In this document: one piece after another, positions 25,655 through 35,105 of the stretch
Position numbering within the stretch: the first letter of the stretch is position 1
Layout: the number at the start of each line of letters is the position of its first letter
Source: JABSSA01 sp039960995
Lineage (GTDB): Bacteria > Pseudomonadota > Alphaproteobacteria > Rhodobacterales > Rhodobacteraceae
DNA: 64,000 nucleotides
Assembly: GCA_039960995.1 (NCBI GenBank)
Contig: JBDVKF010000075.1
Coordinates: 186,001-250,000, forward strand
Direction: 5' to 3'
Notes under the pieces: generated by a model
The model's input: only the letters and a program-made list of their open reading frames with translations
The model's database searches: none
Told to the model about the DNA's origin: nothing
Translations under genes and position numbers: made by a program

Positions 25655-27127
25655 TTAATCTTTCAAGCTTTCTTCACGCAGTCCGTCTGCCAGCAAATTC
25701 AATCCCAGCACCAAAGACATCAGTGAAATGGCTGGAACAATTGCCGCATGCGGGTAAAGGCTTAGCAATCGCCGCCCGGCGTTAATGGTTGTGCCCCAAT
25801 CGGGACTTTCCGATGAAAGACCCAAGCCAAAGAACCCCAACGTGCCCAAAAGGATTGTGGTGTATCCGATCCGAAGACAGAAATCGACGATCAGAGGCCC
25901 GCGTGCATTCGGCAGGATTTCCCACAACATAATGTACCAAGGGCCTTCACCGCGTGTTTGCGCGGCGGCCACATAATCGCGTGTCTTGATGTCCAATGCG
26001 AGGCCACGCACAATCCGAAAAACCGTAGGGGCGTTCACAAAAACAACTGATACGAACACCACAAGGATGTTGGCTGGCATCTTCATGAAGTCAAGAAAGG
26101 TTGGCAGTCCCCATATTTTGTAGGTCGCGGTTGAGATGATATAACCGTCGTTCGAAATCAGCGCCAAATACACCCAAGCCATCAACCCCAATACAACAAC
26201 CAGCAACGGTGTGCGCACCTTGGGCTGTGTGTAATAACGTGAATTCAGCAGGATGCAGATAAAGATCAACGGGAAAACAAACAGCACAGTAGCCATATAG
26301 TTAGGAATGCCGGTCGCGACGATTTCAGGTGTGACAAGCAAGTAGAACAATAAGATAACGGGGAAAGCCAAAATCAAATTGGCTAGAAAAGACAGGAAGG
26401 TATCAAACCGCCCACCGTAATATCCCGCAGGCAATCCCAGAGTTATGCCAACCATAAAGGCAAAGAGCGTCGCAAACGGCGCGATCAGAACAACGATCCA
26501 AGCGCCCTTAAACAGACGACTAAAGATGTCACGCGCCAGATTATCGCCGCCCAACAGAAACCATTGGTATTCGCCATCTTCAGCGCCGCGCATTGGCGTG
26601 CCAGGCAACTTGTTCTTCATACCGGACACTTGGCTCAGGCTGTCATGGGTTGTGATCAAGTCACCGACACCGGCCATTACACCTGCAAACACCCAAAACA
26701 TGACCAATCCAAAGCCGATCATTCCGACGGTTGAATCAAACAGTTTCCCATACAGGCCAAGTTTGCGTTTATAGGTGATCGACACTCCGTAGGTCACGAC
26801 CAATGCGATCCAAACCGGGATCAGGCGTCTGCTCATGCCGCCAACGATACCAGCGCCTTTGGGCCCCATAACCGCACCGACAATGATATAACCAAATGCC
26901 AACAGCACCAGACCAAAGCCGAGCCAACGCACCGTCTGCACACTGGTGTCATAGGGACCGCCAGCATTGGACAATGTGCCGTCCGAGTTAGTTATCACGC
27001 GTTGACCGCCTGTTGCGTAAGCCAAAACGACCATGGCAAAAACTGCGATTGAAAAGGCGATTGCCAGGTAAAACGATATTGGATCAAGGGCCGTGCCCAG
27101 AGATCCAGTCCATGTCAATGGTTCCAT
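25655..27127 (-). CDS. Peptide-type ABC transporter permease, DppC-like with long N-terminal extension
   Basis: A 490-residue inner-membrane permease. The C-terminal 300 residues are a normal BPD_transp_1 permease domain, with the EAA-like loop VAAAQTRGEGPWYIMLWEILPNARGP near 390-415 that contacts the ATPase. DppC proteins are usually about 300 residues; here the first 190 contain extra hydrophobic helices (for example YLAIAFSIAVFAMVVLAYA and GLVMFWVFAGVMAGVG). GGGAGGACC precedes the ATG. It lies 15 bases after the DppB-like gene. Confidence 0.88.
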   Translation of the reverse strand: MEPLTWTGSLGTALDPISFYLAIAFSIAVFAMVVLAYATGGQRVITNSDGTLSNAGGPYDTSVQTVRWLGFGLVLLAFGYIIVGAVMGPKGAGIVGGMSRRLIPVWIALVVTYGVSITYKRKLGLYGKLFDSTVGMIGFGLVMFWVFAGVMAGVGDLITTHDSLSQVSGMKNKLPGTPMRGAEDGEYQWFLLGGDNLARDIFSRLFKGAWIVVLIAPFATLFAFMVGITLGLPAGYYGGRFDTFLSFLANLILAFPVILLFYLLVTPEIVATGIPNYMATVLFVFPLIFICILLNSRYYTQPKVRTPLLVVVLGLMAWVYLALISNDGYIISTATYKIWGLPTFLDFMKMPANILVVFVSVVFVNAPTVFRIVRGLALDIKTRDYVAAAQTRGEGPWYIMLWEILPNARGPLIVDFCLRIGYTTILLGTLGFFGLGLSSESPDWGTTINAGRRLLSLYPHAAIVPAISLMSLVLGLNLLADGLREESLKD

Positions 27128-27142
27128 CTCTTTGGTCCTCCC

Positions 27143-28225
27143 TTACCCGATCCGAATACGTGGATTTAAATAGATGTAGCCGATGTCAGATATCAGCTGC
27201 GTCAAAAGAACAACGATGACCGAGACCACCGAAATAGCGAGCAAGAGTTCGATGTCATTGTTGCCTGCTGCCTGTACCAAAAGCCAACCAAACCCCTGGT
27301 AAGCGAATAGTGTTTCAACGATCACAACGCCATTTAGCAACCAAGGAATTTGCAGCATGATCACGGTAAAGGGCGCGATCAATGCGTTCCGCAAAGCATG
27401 TTTCAGAACGATATTGTGGAAACTTACGCCTTTCAGACGGGCCGTTCGGATATATTGTGCGGTCATGACTTCGGTCATGGATGCGCGAGTCATCCGTGCG
27501 ACATAGCCCATGCCATACAGGGCGATCGTCACAACGGGCAGGGTGAAGTTCTTGAATGTTGCATCGCTCAGGGCACTTTTTGCGGACCCAACAAATAACG
27601 ACTTTTCGATCCATCCCCATTCAACCAACAGCGGCGATAGTCCAAATTTGGTGGATGCCAACAAAGTAATGAAGATGACGCCAGACACATATTCCGGTGT
27701 CGCCGTGGTCGCGATGGAAAAGGTGGAAAGCGTTCGATCCAACCCCGAACCTTCGCGCATCCCGGCAAGAATACCAACAATCAACGCCATGGGTACCATG
27801 ACCAAAAGAACCCATCCCATAAGCTTCGCCGTGTATCCAAGGTGTAGCCAGACTTTGGCGGTGACTTCCGCCTTGAACACCAGTGAATTCCCCCAATCGC
27901 CTTGCAAAACGCCGCAATAGGTTTCGCGCTCTTCAACAGGTGCATTTTCAGCAAAACATTGTCCGGTTTCCAAACCGTCCTCTGTCGTGTTGGTCCAGCC
28001 CGGTGCCACACCAAGCCAGCGACCGTATTTGACCAACATATTGTCGGTATAGCCGCGCGCGGACAACCAAGTCTCAACCTGTTCTTCCGACATCCGAAAA
28101 TTGCCCTGTGTTTTGGCCAGTTTCTCCAAGTTCGGATAGAGATTGGTCATGAAGAAGACGATGAAAGTCAAACATAATGCCGTCAGCAGCATGACCCCCA
28201 ATCGTCGTAGAATAAATAGTCCCAT
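27143..28225 (-). CDS. Peptide-type ABC transporter permease, DppB-like
   Basis: A 360-residue permease starting MGLFILRRLGVMLLTALCL, the usual DppB N-terminal helix. A periplasmic insert (about 45-115) contains two Cys residues. The EAA loop is seen as YIRTARLKGVSFHNIVLKHALRNA near 265-288. First gene of the minus-strand transporter operon. AGGGGCACATT precedes the ATG. Upstream are two perfect palindromes. No substrate-binding protein gene is found beside it, so the solute cannot be guessed beyond peptides, nickel or similar. Confidence 0.9.
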   Translation of the reverse strand: MGLFILRRLGVMLLTALCLTFIVFFMTNLYPNLEKLAKTQGNFRMSEEQVETWLSARGYTDNMLVKYGRWLGVAPGWTNTTEDGLETGQCFAENAPVEERETYCGVLQGDWGNSLVFKAEVTAKVWLHLGYTAKLMGWVLLVMVPMALIVGILAGMREGSGLDRTLSTFSIATTATPEYVSGVIFITLLASTKFGLSPLLVEWGWIEKSLFVGSAKSALSDATFKNFTLPVVTIALYGMGYVARMTRASMTEVMTAQYIRTARLKGVSFHNIVLKHALRNALIAPFTVIMLQIPWLLNGVVIVETLFAYQGFGWLLVQAAGNNDIELLLAISVVSVIVVLLTQLISDIGYIYLNPRIRIG

Positions 28226-28279
28226 AATGTGCCCCTGTTGGAAGGCCTTTGCGGTTTAGTCGCATTTGGTGAATCTCGT

Positions 28280-28297
28280 TCTGTTCTTAAGAACAGA
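28280..28297. promoter_or_regulatory. Perfect 18-bp palindrome, probable operator 1
   Basis: TCTGTTCTTAAGAACAGA, perfectly symmetrical, centred about 63 bp upstream of the DppB-like start. It shares TCTGTT/AACAGA half-sites with the second palindrome. Cognate regulator unknown. Confidence 0.6.
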
Positions 28298-28333
28298 CGC
28301 ATTTTTTGATTTTATTTGCTGTCACCGGAACCG

Positions 28334-28350
28334 GTCTGTTTAAAACAGAC
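28334..28350. promoter_or_regulatory. Perfect 17-bp palindrome, probable operator 2
   Basis: GTCTGTTTAAAACAGAC, symmetrical around A28342. Its centre is 53-54 bp from the centre of the first palindrome, close to five helical turns, so both sites would face the same side of the DNA. Confidence 0.6.
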
Positions 28351-28598
28351 GATCGGGTTTCGCTGCGTTTTGCCCCCCTTGGCATCCCCTTAGGCGGTCA
28401 CTTGTGCGTCCGCGTCGAGTTTTCGTTGCTCCCTTTATGAGGCTATGAGGACCGGAAAGAGGGCGTACGTCAACGTCGGACAACGAAACTTCGTGTTTTA
28501 ATTGCGTCTTAGGGCGTCGTTTTGTGCCGTTTGTAAAGATCAAGGGATCGATGACGGGTCAATCACCAAGGCGAGTACTCGTTTTGGTTGTTTTATTA

Positions 28599-29477
28599 CT
28601 ATTGCAATTCGGATGCCGTGACCCATTCCCAATCAGGCATACGGGCGCGAAACCATGTGCGCTGGCGCTTTGCGTATTGGCGGGTGGCGATGCTTGCGGC
28701 TTCGGCGGCTGCGTCTTTATTTAGTTGACCGTTCAGAACAGCGCGACATTGATCAACACCAATCGCGCGGAAAGCGGGCAGGGCGGGGTTGTACCGGTCT
28801 TCCATTTGGGCAACCTCTTCCAAAGCGCCCTGATCCAACATGGATGAAAATCGTGTTTCGATTCGCGGGTTTAACCAATCCTTTGGTGCGTCCATGACGA
28901 TCTTCACTAAATGATCGCCTGACAAAAGCGGCTTCGATTTATTAGACTGCCATTCGTGCAAGGGACGGCCAGTTGCGTGTTCAACCTCCCAGGCGCGTTG
29001 AACGCGGGCCCGGTTGGCTTGGTCAAGCCCGTTCAACGTTGTTTTGGACACGCCATCGCGCAATGCATCCAAAGTTAGGCCGTCAGCCTGGTCGCGTATT
29101 TCTAACGAAACCGATGGAATATTGGATAATCCTTCGGTAATCGCGGAAAAATACAAGCCTGTTCCACCGACGATGATTGGGCGCGTGCCAGATTTCAAGA
29201 TATGTTCGACATCATGCAACCAATGCCCAACAGAATATTCGGCGTCATAGGCCACATGACCATAAAGCGCATGTGGCGCGCGCGCTTCTTCTTTCACCGA
29301 TGGGCGGGCTGAGAGGATGCGCCAGCATGCGTATACCTGACTGGCATCCGCATTGATCACCGTGCCGCCTTGTGATTCTGCCAGCGCCAAAGCCAAGGCA
29401 GATTTACCGCTGGCAGTGGGTCCAGCGATAAATACCGGGGCATCTGGCGAAATCTTTTGCAAAAGGGTGTGGATCAT
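28599..29477 (-). CDS. miaA: tRNA dimethylallyltransferase
   Basis: A 292-residue enzyme adding a dimethylallyl group to A37 of tRNAs that read UNN codons. P-loop GPTASGKSALALALA lies at 19-33, DASQVYACWRILSARPS at about 44-60 and the substrate-binding VGGTGLYFSAI near 102. Divergent from pyrH with 76 bases between the starts. The 3' end is close to the regulatory region of the ABC transporter. Confidence 0.94.
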   Translation of the reverse strand: MIHTLLQKISPDAPVFIAGPTASGKSALALALAESQGGTVINADASQVYACWRILSARPSVKEEARAPHALYGHVAYDAEYSVGHWLHDVEHILKSGTRPIIVGGTGLYFSAITEGLSNIPSVSLEIRDQADGLTLDALRDGVSKTTLNGLDQANRARVQRAWEVEHATGRPLHEWQSNKSKPLLSGDHLVKIVMDAPKDWLNPRIETRFSSMLDQGALEEVAQMEDRYNPALPAFRAIGVDQCRAVLNGQLNKDAAAEAASIATRQYAKRQRTWFRARMPDWEWVTASELQ

Positions 29478-29553
29478 TGGGTTAATCGCATTGAACTCGG
29501 TTCCATTTTAGGACAGTTTGCGCGCGATTGCGACCATAGCCTGGGGGCCACAC

Positions 29554-30276
29554 ATGACCGAGACGGATTCAACCTTCAACCGCGTCATGCTTAAGATTTC
29601 CGGAGAAGCCTTAATGGGCGATCAGGGATTTGGCCTGCACCCGCCCACGGTCCAACGCATCGCTCAAGAAGTCAAAGCCGTTCACGACCTTGGGGTGGAG
29701 ATCTGTATGGTGATTGGCGGGGGTAACATATTCCGCGGATTGCAGGGCTCTGCGCAGGGGATGGAACGCACGACGGCTGATTACATGGGAATGTTGGCAA
29801 CTGTCATGAACGCTTTGGGGATGCAGAGCGCTTTGGAAGATTGCGGTATCCACACGCGGGTCATTTCGGCCATTCGGATGGATGAAGTGGCTGAACCCTA
29901 CATTCGCCGCCGCGCCGTACGCCACCTTGAAAAGAAACGGGTCTGCATTTTCGCCGCTGGTACAGGCAATCCATATTTCACAACAGACACTGCTGCAGCA
30001 TTGCGCGCCTCAGAAATGGCATGCGAAGCCATTTTCATGGGCAAGCAGGTCGACGGTATTTACGACAGTGATCCGAAACAGAACCCAGATGCCGTGCATT
30101 ACGATCGCATCACCTATGATGAAGTGCTTCAAAAGAACCTAAAGGTTATGGATGCATCCGCCATCGCATTGACGCGTGACAACAAGATGCCGTTGATTGT
30201 CTTTTCGCTTGATGAACCTGGCGGTTTCTGTGGCGTTCTTGCAGGACGCGGTAAATGCACACGTGTGACCAACTGA
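29554..30276 (+). CDS. pyrH: UMP kinase
   Basis: A 240-residue hexameric UMP kinase making UDP. Motifs LKISGEALMG near the start, VIGGGNIFRG near 57-66 and DGIYDSDPK near 170. ATG 29554 follows CTGGGGGCC, and homologues begin near this point, so I do not use the upstream in-frame codon at 29518. First gene of a run continuing with frr, uppS, cdsA, dxr and rseP. Confidence 0.95.
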   Translation: MTETDSTFNRVMLKISGEALMGDQGFGLHPPTVQRIAQEVKAVHDLGVEICMVIGGGNIFRGLQGSAQGMERTTADYMGMLATVMNALGMQSALEDCGIHTRVISAIRMDEVAEPYIRRRAVRHLEKKRVCIFAAGTGNPYFTTDTAAALRASEMACEAIFMGKQVDGIYDSDPKQNPDAVHYDRITYDEVLQKNLKVMDASAIALTRDNKMPLIVFSLDEPGGFCGVLAGRGKCTRVTN

Positions 30277-30368
30277 TCGAATTTACGCAGGTCTTTGCTA
30301 AATACTGGCAAGCTCTATACAAATCGATAGCCGCACGCCTATAAACAGCACAAAGAAGGGAGGCACCC

Positions 30369-30932
30369 ATGTCTGAAGAATTTATGCTTGATACAGATGA
30401 CTTACAGCGTCGGATGGATGGCGCGATTGCCAATCTTCGCACTGAATTTGCGTCATTGCGCACGGGGCGCGCTTCGTCATCGATGTTGGATCCGGTGATG
30501 GTCGACGCATATGGACAACCCACCCCAATCAATCAAGTGGGGACGGTAAATGTACCTGAACCGCGCATGGTCACGGTGAATGTCTGGGACAAAACGATGG
30601 TGGCGAAGGTCGAAAAGGCTATTCGTGAAAGTGGGCTAGGGATTAACCCTCAGCTTAACGGAACAATCATCATGTTGCCTATTCCTGAGCTAAACGAAGA
30701 ACGTCGGCGCGAGCTTGGAAAAGTGGCCGGCAATTATGCCGAAAACGCGCGTGTTTCGATTCGTAACGTCCGGAGGGATGGAATGGATCAGATTAAAAAA
30801 GCCAAAGCGGACGGGATGTCGGAAGACGACCAAAAGCTTTGGGAATCCGAAGTTCAAGATATGACCGATCAATATATCAAGAACGTGGATAGCGCCTTGG
30901 AAACCAAACAAGGTGAAATCATGCAGGTGTAA
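30369..30932 (+). CDS. frr: Ribosome recycling factor
   Basis: A 187-residue RRF that splits post-termination ribosomes with EF-G. It has the typical three-helix bundle sequence: RMDGAIANLRTEFASLRTGRAS near the N-terminus, the central beta domain (PINQVGTVNVPEPRM), and NPQLNGTIIMLPIPELNEERR. GAAGGGAGGCACCC precedes the ATG. Follows pyrH, the standard order. Confidence 0.96.
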   Translation: MSEEFMLDTDDLQRRMDGAIANLRTEFASLRTGRASSSMLDPVMVDAYGQPTPINQVGTVNVPEPRMVTVNVWDKTMVAKVEKAIRESGLGINPQLNGTIIMLPIPELNEERRRELGKVAGNYAENARVSIRNVRRDGMDQIKKAKADGMSEDDQKLWESEVQDMTDQYIKNVDSALETKQGEIMQV

Positions 30933-30990
30933 CCTGCATCGGTTCCAAATATGTCCCAAAATAAAGGAACAGCCCATCCCGCGTGATCCC

Positions 30991-31704
30991 ATGCATATTG
31001 AAAGCGGCCCACGCCATGTGGCTATCATCATGGACGGCAATGGTCGTTGGGCGACGCAACGTGGACGCCCACGTTTGTTTGGGCACCATGCAGGGGCGCG
31101 ACGCGTTCGGGAAATCGTGGAAACATGCCCGGATATTGGCGTGGAATATCTGACGATCTTTGCGTTTTCGACAGAAAACTGGAAACGCACTCAGGTCGAA
31201 GTTGCCGGATTGATGAGCCTGTTTCGCCGTTACATCACACGCGAAGCACGTTCGCTGATGCAAGAAGGCGTTCGGGTCCGGTTCATCGGGGATCGCGTGC
31301 GGCTGGACGATAAATTGCGCGTTTTGATGGATGAATTGGAAAAGATGACGTCGCACAACACGCGGGTGCATCTGACAATCGCGTTAAATTACGGTGGACG
31401 TGATGAGGTTGCGCGTGCAACCAAACGTTTGGCCGAGGATGTTGCCGAGGGGCGTTTGGCTCCTGAATTGGTAGATGAAGAAACACTTCCAAAGTATTTA
31501 GATACTTGCGTTTTACCTGATCCAGATCTTGTTATTCGTACCAGCGGAGAGGCGCGTATTTCCAATTTCCTGCTTTGGCAGTCCGCTTATGCCGAATATG
31601 AATTTGTCGACACTTTGTGGCCTGACTTTTCGCGTGAAGAATTTACCGAACTGTGTACGGCTTATGGCGCGCGCGATCGTCGGTATGGGGGCGTACGCGC
31701 ATGA
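30991..31704 (+). CDS. uppS: Undecaprenyl diphosphate synthase (isoprenyl transferase)
   Basis: A 237-residue cis-prenyltransferase making the C55 carrier lipid for peptidoglycan and LPS. The signature HVAIIMDGNGRWATQRGRPR is at 9-28, FAFSTENWKR near 66-75, and the C-terminal IRTSGEARISNFLLWQSAYAEYEF. ATG 30991 lies only weakly spaced from an AAAGGAA element, so the ribosome site is unclear; the longer frame from 30913 overlaps frr. Its TGA overlaps the cdsA ATG. Confidence 0.94.
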   Translation: MHIESGPRHVAIIMDGNGRWATQRGRPRLFGHHAGARRVREIVETCPDIGVEYLTIFAFSTENWKRTQVEVAGLMSLFRRYITREARSLMQEGVRVRFIGDRVRLDDKLRVLMDELEKMTSHNTRVHLTIALNYGGRDEVARATKRLAEDVAEGRLAPELVDEETLPKYLDTCVLPDPDLVIRTSGEARISNFLLWQSAYAEYEFVDTLWPDFSREEFTELCTAYGARDRRYGGVRA

Positions 31705-32486
31705 GCGACAGATGGTCTGACCTGGCTGCGCGCCTAGGGTCAGCGGCGATAATGGCAATTGTCGGGCTGTGGGGCATTTGGGTTGGCGGTCACATCTTTC
31801 ATTTGATGGTCGCGATCATCACTGGTCTGATGGTGTGGGAATTGGTGCGTATGCTCATGCCACGCAACGAACCCATGACGCTTCAGTTGGGCGTTTTGGC
31901 CGGTGTCGCAAGTCTGATCGCGATTTATTTGCCTACTGGACTTGCCTTGCTGTTGTTGCTTGTGCCCGGTTTGATTGGATTTCTTCGGATTGATAAAGAT
32001 CGCACATTGTACTTGGTTTTTGGTGTTTTGATCCTTTTGGCTGGCTTTGAGATGATGTTCATTCGGGACAATCTGGGCTTTGGCTGGATGGGATGGCTGG
32101 TTCTTGTTGTTATTGCGACGGATGTTTTGGGCTATTTCGCAGGGCGCATCATCGGTGGCCCGAAATTTTGGCCCGCTGTCAGTCCAAAGAAAACGTGGTC
32201 CGGCACGGCAGGGGGCTGGATCGGAGCAGCAATCGTTGGTGCGATTTTTGCGGCCAATACATCAGTCATGCTGCAGGTGGTTTGTGTGTCTATTGCTGTT
32301 TCCATGGCAAGCCAAATGGGCGACGTCGCAGAAAGCGCGATCAAACGTCGGATGGGCGTGAAGGATTCCAGCAATCTTATTCCCGGACATGGTGGAGTTC
32401 TGGATCGTTTTGATGGGATGCTTGGGGCTTCGGTGTTTTTGTTGATCATTGGTCAACTTATTGGTTTTCCGCCGGGGCTAAACTAA
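31701..32486 (+). CDS. cdsA: Phosphatidate cytidylyltransferase
   Basis: A 261-residue polytopic membrane enzyme converting phosphatidate and CTP to CDP-diacylglycerol. The family signature SAIKRRMGVKDSSNLIPGHGG with LDRFD lies near 207-233. About eight hydrophobic segments. Start overlaps the uppS stop (ATGA), indicating translational coupling. Confidence 0.94.
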   Translation: MSDRWSDLAARLGSAAIMAIVGLWGIWVGGHIFHLMVAIITGLMVWELVRMLMPRNEPMTLQLGVLAGVASLIAIYLPTGLALLLLLVPGLIGFLRIDKDRTLYLVFGVLILLAGFEMMFIRDNLGFGWMGWLVLVVIATDVLGYFAGRIIGGPKFWPAVSPKKTWSGTAGGWIGAAIVGAIFAANTSVMLQVVCVSIAVSMASQMGDVAESAIKRRMGVKDSSNLIPGHGGVLDRFDGMLGASVFLLIIGQLIGFPPGLN

Positions 32487-32487
32487 T

Positions 32488-33657
32488 ATGCCTCGCCGCA
32501 TTTCGATCTTTGGCGCGACCGGTTCAATCGGTCAAAACACGATTGATCTGATCTTGCGTGATTTGGATCGTTACGAGGTCGTCGCGCTTAGCGGGGCGGG
32601 TAACATCGCGCAACTGGCCAAGGACGCAAAAGCCTTACGCGCTGAAATTGCAATTACAGCAGACGAACATCGATTGGACGACCTGCGTGCGGCTTTGGCT
32701 GGAACGGACGTGAAAGCTGCAGCTGGATCCACTGCTTTGGTTGAGGCCGCGGCGCAATCCGCAGATTGGGTTATGTCCGCAATTGTTGGCGCTGCTGGAT
32801 TGGCGCCAAGTTTAACCGCACTGAAACAAGGCGCAACTTTGGCGCTGGCCAACAAGGAAACGTTGGTTTGTGCGGGGGCGTTGGCGTTGGACACAGCAAA
32901 GCGTCATGGTGGAACATTGCTGCCAGTCGACAGTGAACATTCCGCGGTGTTTCAAGCGCTGCAAGGCGAAGATATCCAAGCGGTTGAGCGTGTGATAATC
33001 ACTGCGTCCGGTGGGGCCTTTCGGGATTGGCCGCTTGATGAATTGCAGAATGCGACGCCTGCTCAGGCGTCTTTGCATCCCAATTGGAATATGGGCCAGC
33101 GTATTACAATCGACAGCGCGTCCATGTTCAATAAGGCGCTGGAGCTTATTGAAACAAAAGAATATTTCGACGTGTCTCCATCGCGGATCGAAGTTTTGGT
33201 TCATCCAGAATCAATGATGCATGCCATTGTTGGGTTTCAGGATGGTGCGTTGATGGCACATATGGGGCCGCCTGATATGCGCCATGCCATCGGATATGCG
33301 CTGCATTATCCAAAAAGACGCAAACTACCGGTTGAACGGTTGGATTTCGCGAAATTGGGACAACTTACATTTCGTGCACCTGATGAAGTGCGATGGCCAG
33401 CGTTAAGGTTGGCACGCGAGGTGATGGAAGCGGGCGGATTGACCGGCGCGATCTTTAATGCGGCGAAAGAAACTGCACTAGATGGGTTTATCGCGGGCCA
33501 CATTCGGTTTACCGAAATGGCAGAAGTTGTTGAAGCGACCCTTTCGTTAACCAATATCGAACAAAATGATGCCGCAATGACACTTGATAACGTGCTGCGT
33601 GTGGACCATTTCACACGTGAGGCGACCCGGCAGATCATAGAAAAGAAGGCAGACTAA
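32488..33657 (+). CDS. dxr: 1-Deoxy-D-xylulose-5-phosphate reductoisomerase
   Basis: A 389-residue enzyme of the MEP isoprenoid pathway. NADPH motif FGATGSIGQNT lies at 8-18, ANKETLVCAG near 122-131, metal/substrate motif DSEHSAVFQ near 149-157 and NWNMGQRITIDSASMFNKALE near 198-218. One base separates it from cdsA. It supplies isoprenoid precursors that the neighbouring uppS uses. Confidence 0.96.
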   Translation: MPRRISIFGATGSIGQNTIDLILRDLDRYEVVALSGAGNIAQLAKDAKALRAEIAITADEHRLDDLRAALAGTDVKAAAGSTALVEAAAQSADWVMSAIVGAAGLAPSLTALKQGATLALANKETLVCAGALALDTAKRHGGTLLPVDSEHSAVFQALQGEDIQAVERVIITASGGAFRDWPLDELQNATPAQASLHPNWNMGQRITIDSASMFNKALELIETKEYFDVSPSRIEVLVHPESMMHAIVGFQDGALMAHMGPPDMRHAIGYALHYPKRRKLPVERLDFAKLGQLTFRAPDEVRWPALRLAREVMEAGGLTGAIFNAAKETALDGFIAGHIRFTEMAEVVEATLSLTNIEQNDAAMTLDNVLRVDHFTREATRQIIEKKAD

Positions 33658-33661
33658 ACTC

Positions 33662-35011
33662 GTGGATCTATTGTCTTTAATCCCGGCCTTTGGTGGCTTC
33701 CTTTGGACTATTGTGGCCTTTGTTGTCGCGCTCAGCGTGATCGTCGCGATCCATGAATATGGGCATTACATCGTCGGGCGATGGTCTGGCATTCATGCGG
33801 ATGTTTTTTCCGTCGGGTTTGGTCCTGTGTTGTGGTCGCGTCACGATAAACGTGGCACTCAATGGCAGATCGCTGCCTTGCCCTTTGGCGGTTACGTGAA
33901 ATTCGCAGGCGACGCTAACGCGGCTTCGGGCAAGGACGAAGACGCGATGCAAGCTGCATCAGATGACCCCGAAGCGTTGCGACGCACGATGCACGGTGCG
34001 CCATTATGGGCGCGTGCGGCGACCGTCGCGGCGGGCCCTGTGTTCAATTTCATCCTATCGATCCTTGTGTTTTCGATCATTGGATACAGCACAGGCATCG
34101 TGCGGGATCCGTTGACTGTCGGTGATTTGCGACCTTTGCCGAATGAGGTGAATGAGTTGCGCAGCGGTGATATCGTTCTGGAAATCCAAGGGCAGCCATT
34201 GCCAAATCGAGATGATCCAAGCTTTTCGGATATTATAAGCGACCTGCCGATCAATGCATCGTTGGATTATACCGTCGACCGCGATGGATCGCGAACGGTT
34301 GTTCAAGGTCCGTATTTTCAACCACCTTTGATACAATCATTGTCTCCCCAAAGTGCGGCTATATCCGCAGATCTTGAACGGGGGGATGTCATTGTTGGAA
34401 TCGATGGCGTTGCGATCGTGGCCTTTAAAGAGCTCAAAGAAGCCGTCGAATCGTCCGATGGGCGTGCATTGAATTTAGATGTCTGGCGCGATGGTGACGT
34501 TTTGGAAAAAACCCTGACACCGCGTCGTACAGATGAACCGACAGCGGATGGCAGTTTTCAAACTGTTTGGCGCATCGGCATTGGCGGTGGAAACGCATTC
34601 GATCCGGCGCGGGAATCACCTGGTTTTGGTCAGGCTTTGACCGGCGGAATGGCGCAGACGTGGCGCATAATCGACGGATCCGTTACCGGACTCAGCAGTA
34701 TGATCACTGGAAAGATCAGCACGTGTAATTTGTCTGGCCCGATTGGTATTGCGCAAACTGCAGGGCAAATGGCCAGCCAAGGTACGACGTCGTTCATCTG
34801 GTTGATTGCGGTTTTGTCCACAGCCGTTGGATTTTTAAACCTCTTTCCGATACCTGCATTGGATGGCGGGCACCTTGTTTTTTACGCTTATGAGGCTGTG
34901 ACCGGACGTCCGCCCAGTGATGGGGCTTTGCGGTTTTTAATGACGCTCGGCTTGGTGATGGTGCTTGCGCTCATGATATTTGCCACAGGAACGGACTTGT
35001 TCTGCCCTTAA
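33662..35011 (+). CDS. rseP: RIP metalloprotease RseP (site-2 protease)
   Basis: A 449-residue inner-membrane protease. The zinc motif HEYGH is at 31-35 and the second site LDGGH near 399-403. PDZ domains lie between (about 125-300), including RSGDIVLEIQGQPLP and ERGDVIVGIDGVAIV. It cuts anti-sigma factors or signal peptides within the membrane. The start codon is GTG at 33662, four bases after dxr. Sits upstream of the bamA-lpx cluster, consistent with envelope stress control. Confidence 0.93.
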   Translation: MDLLSLIPAFGGFLWTIVAFVVALSVIVAIHEYGHYIVGRWSGIHADVFSVGFGPVLWSRHDKRGTQWQIAALPFGGYVKFAGDANAASGKDEDAMQAASDDPEALRRTMHGAPLWARAATVAAGPVFNFILSILVFSIIGYSTGIVRDPLTVGDLRPLPNEVNELRSGDIVLEIQGQPLPNRDDPSFSDIISDLPINASLDYTVDRDGSRTVVQGPYFQPPLIQSLSPQSAAISADLERGDVIVGIDGVAIVAFKELKEAVESSDGRALNLDVWRDGDVLEKTLTPRRTDEPTADGSFQTVWRIGIGGGNAFDPARESPGFGQALTGGMAQTWRIIDGSVTGLSSMITGKISTCNLSGPIGIAQTAGQMASQGTTSFIWLIAVLSTAVGFLNLFPIPALDGGHLVFYAYEAVTGRPPSDGALRFLMTLGLVMVLALMIFATGTDLFCP

Positions 35012-35105
35012 ACCTATGAGGGAATTCTGCCTCAGTGATGCCACACTTCGTCAAATTACTGCCGTATAGCATCAATATATTCTTTGGCGAAAAAGAGGTA
35101 ATACC

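Larger units (their letters stand above)
28226..28598. other. Intergenic promoter region of the ABC transporter
   Basis: About 370 bases between miaA and the DppB-like gene. It contains two perfect palindromes (28280-28297 and 28334-28350). Reading frames here are short or lie antisense to miaA. I saw no remnant of a binding-protein gene. Confidence 0.6.

Noticed and set aside
28524..28724. Plus-strand frame with a lipoprotein-like start (hydrophobic stretch followed by FGC)
   Set aside because: Its second half is antisense to the end of miaA, there is no clear ribosome site, and the composition after the hydrophobic stretch is not protein-like.
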